A DNA stretch of 64,000 bases from OLB9 sp041392785. GTDB lineage: Bacteria > Bacteroidota > Bacteroidia > Chitinophagales > Saprospiraceae. Numbering within the stretch: position 1 is the first letter of the stretch; every line of letters starts with the position of its first letter. A model generated the notes under the pieces. The model made no database searches, had not been told where the DNA came from, and saw nothing but the letters and a program-made list of their open reading frames with translations. Shown piece by piece: positions 52,740 to 61,924 of the stretch. The translations under genes were made by a program, and so were the position numbers. The stretch lies in assembly GCA_041392785.1 (NCBI GenBank), contig JAWKLK010000001.1:248001-312000 (forward strand), in the 5' to 3' direction.

Positions 52740-55700
52740 CTACCGCAGTAAAATGATTTTCCTTATGATGGTTTTATCATCGGTTGATACATGTAAGGTA
52801 TACACACCTGATGATAATTCACTCAAATGGATAGGTGCATTGGTAGGATCATGTACTGTCTTAACTAATTGTCCTCTCATATCTATAAATCTAACTTTAT
52901 GTATCTGATGGGTTGAAGATGTTATCGATAAAACATCGGTTGTTGGGTTTGGATAGATTCTGATGTCTTCATAATACTCCATAGTAGGAACAGTTATGGA
53001 GCCATTGGACAAAATAATATGTAAGGATTCCTTATCACTATTTTCAAAATACTGTTCTACAGGGTCGGAAGTGATATTGACGGTGCTTGTGCCATTGCCT
53101 TTGGCTAGAAACTGTAAGGTAAACAAGACAGCATTATCAGGGAGATTTACTGGTGTAGGTGAATCCCAAATGAAACCTAATTTACCATCTACTGTGATAG
53201 TGCTATTAAAATTATCCGTGGTGAGATTCAAAGTAGTATTCAAATCTTTGATGGACAAAAAGCTTGCAAACGCTGTGTTCCAGTTGACAGAAAATTGGCC
53301 GCTAGTAATATCGTTAAATTGTTTTACGGTGATACTAATTTCGAAATTTTGACCACCTATCGGAGTTGCAGACCCGATATTGAGCTCAATATTCGTTGCG
53401 GTTCTGTTATGCGTCAGATTTTGAATTCCGGCTGGTGTATTACTCAAATTGACATCCCCAACTTTTACTCCTACAAAGTCAAGGTTTGAAGCATCAGCAT
53501 TGAGGTTTGTAATTATTATCGTAGAAGGAATAGCGGATGCAAATGGATTTGTCGGATTTGAAAATGTGTGTGACTTGGGAATAAAATTCCAGGAATCATT
53601 ATTGGTAAACTCATTTATTAAAGATAGGATGAGTCTTCGGATTTCCGACACATCACCTGAATTGACCGATTTGGTTTTAGAGGCATCTGCTGCAATGATT
53701 TTGTATGGACTGTTTAATTTTTCCAAGGCAAGGATATGTCTTCGTATTGCACTTACATCACCAGAATTGACTCCATTTTTAGGGGTAGTGGTTTTGGTTG
53801 GAGTAATAGTATAATTTTGATTAGCATTGATGTCTCCAAAACAGTAATTTCCACCTGCATCGGAGGTAGTGGTTGCAGATTTGGCGCCAGACAAAGTGAC
53901 TGTGACATTAGGGATAGGTACATTGTCTTCGCGCAATATTTTTCCACACAAATTAAAGGTACTGGCGGTAGAACAATAACTACCACCGATCACTGATGGG
54001 ATTACAGTGGTTAGATTTTGTTCTGCACTGATGGATGTAGGAGATTCAATGATGGAAATGGTAGATACTCCTGAGAAAAGTGATGTAACTTTCAGATTTA
54101 TGTACATCACCACGGTGTTGTCAGGTAAATCTATAGGACTGATATTATCCCAGATCACAGTAGCAAGAGAAGGAGACAGAAGTCCAAAATTCAAATCGCC
54201 ATTAATCGATGCTTTTTCAAAACTTTCAAATTGGGCTTTGGATGGGTCATCGATTTTTACACTGAATTGAAAAGCCGAAACTTGATTGAAATCTTTGACC
54301 CTTACAGGAATTTTGACAATACTACCTACTGGAGCGCAAGCATTGTCATCGATATCAAAGGTGAGGGTTGATGTACCCGAATTAATACTTCCATTGCATG
54401 CGGTTACACTTACATTGTCTATGGATGTTTTACCAATAAACTGAATACCAGTAATCTGACTACCAGAAATGTTCGGAAGAGCAGAAAGTTTTTGTGTATT
54501 CACATAGACATCTACCCCACCTTGTTTGTCAATCAATATTTCAAACAAAGCCTCACATGTACCCAAGTCATTTCCCCCTATTGGACAATCCGGATTTCTT
54601 GCCAAGTAAGTCACAAGGTCATTCAGTTTTATGCTCTGAATGCATGAGTTTTGGTTCATAAGACACAACTCGCCATGTACGTTAGTAACTCGCGGGATAC
54701 CCCATGTAGAATACTCAAAATAGTCAATAAAACTTACTTTAACTTTATTGTAATTTGATAATTTACTGTGGTTTAATTTTAAGGTCAAGGTATTATTTTC
54801 AGTAATAGCGGCGGTTTCATCAGAAACAGTTGCGGATGCACCTTCCCACCATAGTGTATTTTTATTGACTTTGTCGCCTGATGTATATCCATAACTATTG
54901 CTGGATGCAATATCAAAATCTTCACTAAAAATAAGAGATTCGTCATAGCAATTCAAGGAGTTGCATGATTTTTCGCAACCTGTATACCCATCAAAAAGAG
55001 CGTAACATGCATTATAATATTCAACCCCATTAAAGCAGATCGGTGCATAATTTGGGGAGCAGAGAATAGAGCTATTGAATTCATTATAACAAATTTCATC
55101 TATATAAAATTGATTGTTTTGATCGCCGGCTTTACCATAAAAATTCAATTGAGAAATTGTATTTGATTGATAGTTTATTTCCTTATAGACGAATTTGCCA
55201 TCAACCCAAAGTTCGATTTCATTCTCATATGGTTGGAAGATGAGGGCGCATTTTATCCACGTATCTGTCCGGACAGGGAAACTATTAGTAAACGTTGGTG
55301 CAGTAAGTGAACCTGCACCTACTTGACCGATGCCATTTTTTACTTCCATGATTATTGGTCCATTGGTAATGTTGTTTGTTTTTAGTGCCCAGAGAGATGA
55401 CTTTTGGCTGGGCAGAAACATCCACCATTCTAATCTTGCAGCATTTTCTCCGATATTTCTGTTAATGTTGAGATTAATATTACTTGAAGCTAAAATTTTA
55501 ACGGCCTTTGTTCCGTTTCTGGCTTTTTCATTGGTAATAATAGCATTTTGTGTGGAGATGTTATTTACTGAAAAAGCAGGGCCAGCTTGTGGCAAAAGGT
55601 TCCCGACTTGATAATCTTCAAAGCTATAGCAATCACTAAAAATACTAGGAAAAGAGCAACAATCCGCCGTACACTCTTTATTTGTAGGACATGATACTCT

Positions 55701-56654
55701 AATTTGAAAACCACCACTTGCTCCTAAAAAACCATCCAATACCAAGGTTATGGTCTGGCCAAGACTAAGGTTTAGAGTGATGGACTCACTGTCCTTTCCA
55801 GAATTGGCGGAATAGGCAAGGCAGGTATAATCACTTACACCATTGAAGCCTGGATAACAAAAGTCTGCCAAGACAAAAAAATCTAAGTCGGCTTCAAGAT
55901 TAGAGACTTCGAATGTGTATTCTCCTGCAGTTTCAGCTTTAAACGAATATATACTTTCATATCCTGTCATACATCCTCTTATTTCCTGAGGCAGACATGA
56001 GTAATTATTCATTTTGGGAGAGTCACAAATACAAAAAAGTGGTGGTGGACAATAACAGCCTACAAAGCCATCTTGAGAAGCATTACATTCTAGAGGAATA
56101 CCCACTTCGTAGCAGGGAATAAAATCATCCCAAGCAAAATCATCACATCCCACATTTATTGTGAAACTTCCCTCCTGACTGCTATTATATCCGTCTACAA
56201 CTATGTAATACACACCAGGCGTACTTATCGTAATAACATCGTAATTATAGTTGGCGAAAATAGACCCAGCAGAATTGACGCTTTTACCAAGGCATGTTAT
56301 TGTATTTGATTGCCTCCCAAGACCACCATTATAACAATTGTCCAATAAAAACATATCTAGGTCAATACTAGACGAGTTGTAGATAGAGATGTTCCAAACT
56401 TTATTATCTCGCTTATCAATTTTAAAAAGTAAATTGCGTGCATTGAAGCTACTCGTACCACTGTAGCAACTGGTATAGGTAGTCCTATCATAAGTGTTTG
56501 TTCCGGATCTAGTATCAAAAGTAGCGTCAAAGCCACACTCGAGTAAAATAGCATCGTTACAATCCGCTTTCACATCGTTAAAAGTAGACGACAAGAAAAG
56601 TAAAAGCAGCAAATAAATGTATCCTCGTGGATTGTCAGTAAATAATGTAAACAT
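52740..56654 (-). CDS. Large secreted multidomain protein: PPC, LamG-like, Kazal-like, cohesin, dockerin-like, T9SS sorting domain
   Basis: 1304 residues with a signal peptide (ending NDVKA before DCND). In order: two pre-peptidase-C-like domains (GVYYIVVDGYNSSQEGSFTI), a LamG-like domain (about 340-530), a Kazal-like Cys motif (PICFNGVEYYNACYALFDGY), a second LamG-like region, cohesin-like domain 1 (about 760-890), a carboxypeptidase-regulatory-like domain (about 905-960), a dockerin-like pair (NGVNSGDVSAIRRHIL and KSVNSGDVSEIRRLIL), cohesin-like domain 2 (about 1090-1220) and a T9SS type A domain (IRIYPNPTTDVLSITSS). Probably a surface or matrix adhesin; no catalytic domain is recognised. 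Confidence 0.85.
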   Translation of the reverse strand: MFTLFTDNPRGYIYLLLLLFLSSTFNDVKADCNDAILLECGFDATFDTRSGTNTYDRTTYTSCYSGTSSFNARNLLFKIDKRDNKVWNISIYNSSSIDLDMFLLDNCYNGGLGRQSNTITCLGKSVNSAGSIFANYNYDVITISTPGVYYIVVDGYNSSQEGSFTINVGCDDFAWDDFIPCYEVGIPLECNASQDGFVGCYCPPPLFCICDSPKMNNYSCLPQEIRGCMTGYESIYSFKAETAGEYTFEVSNLEADLDFFVLADFCYPGFNGVSDYTCLAYSANSGKDSESITLNLSLGQTITLVLDGFLGASGGFQIRVSCPTNKECTADCCSFPSIFSDCYSFEDYQVGNLLPQAGPAFSVNNISTQNAIITNEKARNGTKAVKILASSNINLNINRNIGENAARLEWWMFLPSQKSSLWALKTNNITNGPIIMEVKNGIGQVGAGSLTAPTFTNSFPVRTDTWIKCALIFQPYENEIELWVDGKFVYKEINYQSNTISQLNFYGKAGDQNNQFYIDEICYNEFNSSILCSPNYAPICFNGVEYYNACYALFDGYTGCEKSCNSLNCYDESLIFSEDFDIASSNSYGYTSGDKVNKNTLWWEGASATVSDETAAITENNTLTLKLNHSKLSNYNKVKVSFIDYFEYSTWGIPRVTNVHGELCLMNQNSCIQSIKLNDLVTYLARNPDCPIGGNDLGTCEALFEILIDKQGGVDVYVNTQKLSALPNISGSQITGIQFIGKTSIDNVSVTACNGSINSGTSTLTFDIDDNACAPVGSIVKIPVRVKDFNQVSAFQFSVKIDDPSKAQFESFEKASINGDLNFGLLSPSLATVIWDNISPIDLPDNTVVMYINLKVTSLFSGVSTISIIESPTSISAEQNLTTVIPSVIGGSYCSTASTFNLCGKILREDNVPIPNVTVTLSGAKSATTTSDAGGNYCFGDINANQNYTITPTKTTTPKNGVNSGDVSAIRRHILALEKLNSPYKIIAADASKTKSVNSGDVSEIRRLILSLINEFTNNDSWNFIPKSHTFSNPTNPFASAIPSTIIITNLNADASNLDFVGVKVGDVNLSNTPAGIQNLTHNRTATNIELNIGSATPIGGQNFEISITVKQFNDITSGQFSVNWNTAFASFLSIKDLNTTLNLTTDNFNSTITVDGKLGFIWDSPTPVNLPDNAVLFTLQFLAKGNGTSTVNITSDPVEQYFENSDKESLHIILSNGSITVPTMEYYEDIRIYPNPTTDVLSITSSTHQIHKVRFIDMRGQLVKTVHDPTNAPIHLSELSSGVYTLHVSTDDKTIIRKIILLR

Positions 56655-56856
56655 GGTTTTGTATTTTAAATGTTAAGAATTAAGGGGTAAATTGTTGATA
56701 ATTGATGATGGACAATAGGCCAAACTATCCAATGGTATCACCAAAATTTAAAATAATAATAGAAAGGATAAGTAATATCCATAGAAAGATCTCTTTGGTA
56801 TGTCTTACTTTCAGGTGAGAACTGTTTAGGATGCTCATACAGATGCCAATTTTAAA

Positions 56857-56873
56857 TGTGAAATAATATCACA
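56857..56873. promoter_or_regulatory. CRP-like palindrome upstream of the cohesin/dockerin gene
   Basis: TGTGA-N7-TCACA, about 200 nt upstream of the ATG at 56654. The classical CRP site has a 6-nt spacer, so this is only suggestive. Confidence 0.25.
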
Positions 56874-56901
56874 AATTTGCATCAATGTGGATAGCTCTAC
56901 A

Positions 56902-56916
56902 ATATAACCTTTGTTA
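56902..56916. repeat. 15-nt copy of the module-flanking palindrome
   Basis: ATATAACCTTTGTTA, identical to 63479-63493. It lies 2 nt beyond the response-regulator stop codon and about 250 nt upstream of the cohesin/dockerin gene. Confidence 0.5.
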
Positions 56917-56918
56917 GG

Positions 56919-57554
56919 CTATGTTTTGTCTCTATTGTGGTATTTGTTGATAGCTTCGGTGCGATTAGTCACTTGTAGCTTATCATAGATTTTGTGGATG
57001 TGCTGCTTCACGGTTCCTAAGGTTATGCCGAGTTTGTCGCTGATTTCTTTATACAACATGCCTTTGGCCAACAAGTCAAGGAGTTCTAATTCGCGAGGAG
57101 TAACGGGTAGGACTGGATTTTGAGATTTGAAGGGAGCACTTGTCAATGCTTCTATCACGCGTCTTGCAATGCTTGGGCTCATAGGCGAACCACCTTCATA
57201 AAGCTCTTTTATTGCTTCTAATATTTTCTCGGTAGCTGCTGTTTTCAAGATGTATCCTTTTGCGCCTGCTTGCAGAGACATAAAGATTTTGTCATCATCA
57301 TCATATACTGTAAACATACAAAACTGCAAGGTAGGACAGCTGATTTTGAGCTGTTTTATGGCTTCTATACCGCTGGATCTAGGCAATCCAATGTCAACTA
57401 TCAGTATATCTATAGGATGCTGTGGTAGAAAAAGTATGGCGTCTTCTGCGGTATGATATGTCTGAATGCATTGCATGTCTTCCTGTTCGTTTATGATGTC
57501 GCAAAGCATGGCGGCGACTTCTTTCAAATCTTCTAGAATAGCGATTTTTATCAT
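56919..57554 (-). CDS. LuxR/NarL-type response regulator
   Basis: 211 residues. Receiver domain with acidic pocket (AILEDLKEV), phospho-acceptor Asp54 in ILIVDIGLPRSSG, the switch Thr region FTVYDDDD and Lys in GAKGYILKTAA. LuxR-type helix-turn-helix at the C-terminus: LPVTPRELELLDLLAKGMLY, KEISDKLGITLGTVKQHIHK. Its start overlaps the stop of the sensor kinase by 4 nt (ATGA), so they are a cognate pair. Likely targets are the promoter of its own module and perhaps the neighbouring cohesin gene. Confidence 0.93.
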   Translation of the reverse strand: MIKIAILEDLKEVAAMLCDIINEQEDMQCIQTYHTAEDAILFLPQHPIDILIVDIGLPRSSGIEAIKQLKISCPTLQFCMFTVYDDDDKIFMSLQAGAKGYILKTAATEKILEAIKELYEGGSPMSPSIARRVIEALTSAPFKSQNPVLPVTPRELELLDLLAKGMLYKEISDKLGITLGTVKQHIHKIYDKLQVTNRTEAINKYHNRDKT

Positions 57555-60500
57555 GATTTTTCTGTTTGTTCAGATGGTTCAATTGGGCAAGTGATCTCGA
57601 AATGCATTCCTTCAGAATTATGATAAGTTTTCAAATGACCTCCTATAATCATCATCCTTTTTTGGATGTTATAAAGACCGTTTCCTTCATCTTGAGCGAT
57701 ATTTAGGTCAAATCCTACGCCTTGTATTTCAGAAATAGTGATAGTCAATGTCGAATCCATCTTGACATGCAATACTATTTCTTCTGCTTTGCTATATTTG
57801 ACACTATTGTGTAATATCTCTTTTATCACCAAAAAAAGATTTCTTCTTTTTTCACCTGAAATAATGACTGCATTTTGCTGTACTTCAACTGTGAACTGAT
57901 TTTTCATCTGATGTTCTAATAAAAATTCCACAAAATACCTGCGCAAATAGGCGATGAAGTCATCACTATTATCAAATCTTGAATTCAGCGCCCAAATGAT
58001 CTCTGACATATTCGAAACCAAGGTGTTGGATTGATCTGATATTTTTTGAATTTCCTGTTTCTCTTGAATATCATGGGTGTTTTTTATCGCTTTTTCGCTG
58101 AGGTAACGGATGGTAGTCAGTCCGGAGCCTAAATCATCGTGCATCTCAGATGCGATGCGCGTACGCTCATTTTCAATGGCTTGCTGTTTTTCGATGATGA
58201 GGGCTTGCTCGCGTAGAAGTTGGTTTTTCTTTTCAAGTTTTCGTTGATAACGCATTTTAGTCAAAGTATATCCTGAACCTAAGGCCGTCAGAATCATTAA
58301 TAATCTAAACCATATTGTACGCCAGAAAGGTGGTTCGATTTGAACAGCTATATCATGGGATACCTCTGACCAAATACCATCAGAATTACTAGCCCATATT
58401 TTAAAAGTATAGCTTCCAGGTGGCACATTAGCATAGCGTGCAAATCCTTTGTTTTCATTTATTTGAAGTGTATCTCTATCGTAATTGGATAAAATATATT
58501 TGATTTTGACAGCTTGTGGATCGGCATAATCTATCCCATTAAAGGAGAATGAAATAGTATTTTTGTCGTAATCCAAATTCAGTAATTTGGTCAGAGAAAC
58601 ATTTTGTAAGGTGGAATCTTTTTCGTCATTAATCAGAATGTCAGAAACATATATTTTTGAAGTATTTGTCATCCACTTTATGCTATCAGGGTGGAATACA
58701 TTAATACCATTGACTCCACCAAAGATCATAGTGCCATTATCATCCAAATAATGACCAGTACTATTATATTCTAATTCTTGTAATCCGTCGGACAAACTAA
58801 ACGGATGAACAATGTTTTGCTTGGTGTCGTAACGTAACAATCCTTGGTTTGTAGAGCAAAATAAAAAGTCATGATGTGGCAAAGCAGCGTATATTTCTTG
58901 ATTTAGATAGTTATCAGTGTCTATTATTTTATGCGCATTTTTCATATCATTTGGCAATACATAATATAATCCAGAGCTTGCAGACAAGAATAGTTTTCCG
59001 TTGTAGGTGGTGACTGAAGTAACGCTACCGCCTATTGGCCATCTATGATGAATTGTTAACGTGTCATTTTTATATGCGCCATAAGCAGCCTCACTTGCAC
59101 TTATGTCCACGATAACATAGTTTTTATAAACATGAGTGACATCAACATATTCATCCGTAGGTTTCCCATGCATTATTGTTATTGGAGCTATAGTGATGGA
59201 TGAGTTATTGGTAAAATCAATCTTATAAATATGATTGAAATTGTTATAATCAGAAATAAGCAAGTCTTTATTGTCCACCAAACACAAATTACCAAAAAAG
59301 TGATTTCTAGAATTTGTAATTGACATTTTTTCAAAGACATCTTTTCTCTCGTTGTACAACATTAGGTCAGAACCACTTCCGGCAAATATTTTTCCATTGG
59401 GTAACATAACTACCCTAAGCACAAAATCAGTTGGTGAAGTATTATTTTTTGTGTTATAATGTCCTAGATCATGACCATTAGAGTCAAAATGCCCGATACC
59501 GTTATCTCTTGATGAATACCAAAATGTGCCATCACGAGCTTTTATAATACTGCGCGTATTCGATTTTATTGCTTGGTATTCTAATGAGTAATGCGAAAAC
59601 TTTTGCTTTTTTCGATCAAAGAAGGAGATTCCTTTGCCATCAATACCATAAAAGACAATATCCCCATATAAATTGATAGGAGAGACGGATCCTTTATCAA
59701 ATAACTTTTTTTCCCAAAGCAGCTTTGGATGGATAGATGATAGATTAAAACCATAGATCTTTTCATTGTCAACGATTACAATTTGTTGGTATATTCGATC
59801 ATAGATACTTTGGGTGATTTCTCTCGGATGTACAAAAACTGTATTTGATTGATGATTTGATAAATTGTATTTCTCAACGATTTTGGATTTGTCTTTTGTT
59901 ATCAAAATATTGTCTGTATCCATAAACGATATTCTATTAATATTCTGAAAAGTATTAATATCTACGCTTTTCGGTGGAGTCCGAACATTTGCATTTAAAG
60001 AGATTACTTTTATATCACTACTATTCCAAAACGTAGTTATCAGAGCATCATGACTCACCATACTTTCGTAAAAGTTAAACTTGCTCAATCCAAGTTGAAA
60101 CGCATGTACTACCTTCTCAGTATTGATATCAATAACACCCAAGTAATCGCCCATTTGGATGTAAACCATCTGCTCTCGATAACCGATTACTCGGTACATG
60201 TTTTCAATGATTGCCCCTTTTGTATCCCTAAACCTGTAAGGTTTCATCTGGTCAGTATATCGGTCATATTTGTGGATCGCATCATAGGTAGCAAACCACA
60301 TATTTTGATTACAATCTTCATAAAAGTGTGATTGTACATTGCGTCCAATCATATTGTATTCACCAGGCTTATAAACCTTTACACTAGCGCCTGTGTACAC
60401 ATTCACTCCATCCATCGAGCTGATCCATGTGAGTCCATATGAGTCGGTAGAAATGAAAAAGTTGGTCTTTTGGGTGAGGCTAGTGATCTGGGATTGTGCA

Positions 60501-60580
60501 TTATAAATGTATAACAACGCAAACACCATCCCTACATTTAACCTTATGTCAATTTTGTATTTCGATCCCATTAAAATCAT
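57551..60580 (-). CDS. Propeller-type sensor histidine kinase (Reg_prop / Y_Y_Y / HisKA_3)
   Basis: 1009 residues from ATG 60580 (ATG 60571 also possible). A signal-like hydrophobic N-terminus is followed by about 600 residues of two-component-regulator propeller repeats (SYGLTWISSMDGVNVY, ARDGTFWYSSRDNGIGHFDS), a Y_Y_Y domain (FSFNGIDYADPQ, VPPGSYTFKIWASNSDGIWS), one membrane helix (about 755-775), a coiled coil and a HisKA_3 domain with His814 in RIASEMHDDLGSGLTTIRYL. The ATPase has its N box (IKEILHNSVKYSK), but the G1 motif reads EIQGVGFD, lacking the usual Asp. It overlaps the upstream gene by about 30 nt and the response regulator by 4 nt. Confidence 0.9.
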   Translation of the reverse strand: MILMGSKYKIDIRLNVGMVFALLYIYNAQSQITSLTQKTNFFISTDSYGLTWISSMDGVNVYTGASVKVYKPGEYNMIGRNVQSHFYEDCNQNMWFATYDAIHKYDRYTDQMKPYRFRDTKGAIIENMYRVIGYREQMVYIQMGDYLGVIDINTEKVVHAFQLGLSKFNFYESMVSHDALITTFWNSSDIKVISLNANVRTPPKSVDINTFQNINRISFMDTDNILITKDKSKIVEKYNLSNHQSNTVFVHPREITQSIYDRIYQQIVIVDNEKIYGFNLSSIHPKLLWEKKLFDKGSVSPINLYGDIVFYGIDGKGISFFDRKKQKFSHYSLEYQAIKSNTRSIIKARDGTFWYSSRDNGIGHFDSNGHDLGHYNTKNNTSPTDFVLRVVMLPNGKIFAGSGSDLMLYNERKDVFEKMSITNSRNHFFGNLCLVDNKDLLISDYNNFNHIYKIDFTNNSSITIAPITIMHGKPTDEYVDVTHVYKNYVIVDISASEAAYGAYKNDTLTIHHRWPIGGSVTSVTTYNGKLFLSASSGLYYVLPNDMKNAHKIIDTDNYLNQEIYAALPHHDFLFCSTNQGLLRYDTKQNIVHPFSLSDGLQELEYNSTGHYLDDNGTMIFGGVNGINVFHPDSIKWMTNTSKIYVSDILINDEKDSTLQNVSLTKLLNLDYDKNTISFSFNGIDYADPQAVKIKYILSNYDRDTLQINENKGFARYANVPPGSYTFKIWASNSDGIWSEVSHDIAVQIEPPFWRTIWFRLLMILTALGSGYTLTKMRYQRKLEKKNQLLREQALIIEKQQAIENERTRIASEMHDDLGSGLTTIRYLSEKAIKNTHDIQEKQEIQKISDQSNTLVSNMSEIIWALNSRFDNSDDFIAYLRRYFVEFLLEHQMKNQFTVEVQQNAVIISGEKRRNLFLVIKEILHNSVKYSKAEEIVLHVKMDSTLTITISEIQGVGFDLNIAQDEGNGLYNIQKRMMIIGGHLKTYHNSEGMHFEITCPIEPSEQTEKS

Positions 60581-61598
60581 AAGAAAATAGAAATGTGCCT
60601 AAAACTACATTTATCATTATTCTAGTGTCACTATACCTTCTTGACTTTCCTAATACTATTGAATAAAGAGAAAAATTGACTGTTGAAACATTGGTATCTT
60701 CATTAAATTTAACTAAATACGACACTTTTTTCAATTTATCTTTGGTAATATCATCACTATAACATGCAAGCAAAAATAATTTTTCACATGATTTAATTTT
60801 TGAAATTAGACAAGGTATACTAAATGTTTTTTCTTGATTCCCTATGGCATTTTTGGTCTTACTTCCGTGTCCTATCATTACAAGATTGTCATGTTCACTG
60901 TCGCAAAAATTAAAAATGTCGACTTCATTAACTGCATTCTTAATACAACAATTATTTTGATAAAATTTATGAAATTCATTATCTGCATTTCCAAATCCAA
61001 AGAAATTAATCAAATCTATTTTTTGTTCTTCATTTTCATTTGTAGATATAAGAAAATTTAATATAGGAAGGAAAATAATATCTCCTTTATACTTTTCGGT
61101 GAATTGACTTATGTGGGCATCACAAACGGATTTATTATATTTATTTGAAAAGTAGTATAATACTATAAAACAAAAATAATAACACCTATCATCGTCTCTA
61201 ATATTGCAAAAATAATCAATATTTTTAGAAAAATAAAATTCCAAATTCTCATCACCTCTTATTCCATTACTATAAAATGTATTTCTAATAAACTCTATAT
61301 GTGTCTCATCCCCTTTTGAAATATTACTAACGGTAACACTTAGATTGGAATGTTTCAAATTAATCGTCAATTCACGCATGTCACTCCCTTCGCCCAAGAG
61401 CAACAATTGGTTACTATTAAGGATTAACCCTTCTATGAGTTCCAAGAAAGTAATGTCAGATGAATATTCAAATTTATAAGAAGGTTCGGCAACAAGTTCA
61501 TGTTGTTTTGGTAAAATGATATCCAACAGTTTTGAAATTCTACTTGGTTCGCCCGTTAAAGGTTGACCTTCATCTTTTTGCTGATATGACCACTCCAT
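60549..61598 (-). CDS. CHAT/caspase-like protein (candidate), unknown function
   Basis: 349 residues from the ATG at 61598, two bases past the stop of the upstream gene; a longer frame would overlap that gene in another frame. The C-terminal third carries a possible caspase/CHAT His-Cys dyad: NLVMIGHGSKTKN (His244) and KLFLLACYSDDI (Cys279), 35 residues apart as in clan CD peptidases. The N-terminal 200 residues have no recognised domain. No signal peptide, so probably cytoplasmic. Codons are strongly AT-rich (many Phe, Tyr, Asn, Ile, Cys). It overlaps the sensor kinase gene. Catalytic activity is inference. Confidence 0.6.
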   Translation of the reverse strand: MEWSYQQKDEGQPLTGEPSRISKLLDIILPKQHELVAEPSYKFEYSSDITFLELIEGLILNSNQLLLLGEGSDMRELTINLKHSNLSVTVSNISKGDETHIEFIRNTFYSNGIRGDENLEFYFSKNIDYFCNIRDDDRCYYFCFIVLYYFSNKYNKSVCDAHISQFTEKYKGDIIFLPILNFLISTNENEEQKIDLINFFGFGNADNEFHKFYQNNCCIKNAVNEVDIFNFCDSEHDNLVMIGHGSKTKNAIGNQEKTFSIPCLISKIKSCEKLFLLACYSDDITKDKLKKVSYLVKFNEDTNVSTVNFSLYSIVLGKSRRYSDTRIMINVVLGTFLFSYDFNGIEIQN

Positions 61599-61599
61599 A

Positions 61600-61884
61600 T
61601 TAGTCAATTCCAGTCCCACATTTTGGTGGGCATGGTGGGGCAGCATTTTTGGACATGGACCCATTCTTTAAAACTGCATAAAGATACCTACCAAGATTTT
61701 GATTTTTGTAAGTATAATAATCACTTGAGAAATGGTCTATATTATCCGCTCCTTCTTGATTTATAATGGCTTGAATTGCCTGTAAAGAATATTTTATCTC
61801 AGTGAATGGTACCATAGGCGGATTTCTGTGAACAAAGTCATTTGCATTGGTTGGAATTAGAATGGGATCTGGTTTAGTTGGCAT
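61600..61884 (-). CDS. 94-residue protein of the CHAT-like module
   Basis: No family recognised. It begins MPTKPDPILIPTNANDFVHR, has a central helix EIKYSLQAIQAIINQEGADN and ends in a Pro/Cys motif, PPCPPKCGTGID. No signal peptide. It ends 1 nt before the start of the CHAT-like gene, so translation is probably coupled. Size and position suggest a partner or substrate of the putative protease, but this is speculation. Confidence 0.6.
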   Translation of the reverse strand: MPTKPDPILIPTNANDFVHRNPPMVPFTEIKYSLQAIQAIINQEGADNIDHFSSDYYTYKNQNLGRYLYAVLKNGSMSKNAAPPCPPKCGTGID

Positions 61885-61924
61885 ACTATTTATAAATTTA
61901 AAAGTTAAAAAATCAATTTGTAAG

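Noticed and set aside
61599..61664. 22-codon extension of the CHAT-like protein
   Set aside because: It is read in another frame over the 94-aa gene; the ATG two bases after that gene's stop is a better start.
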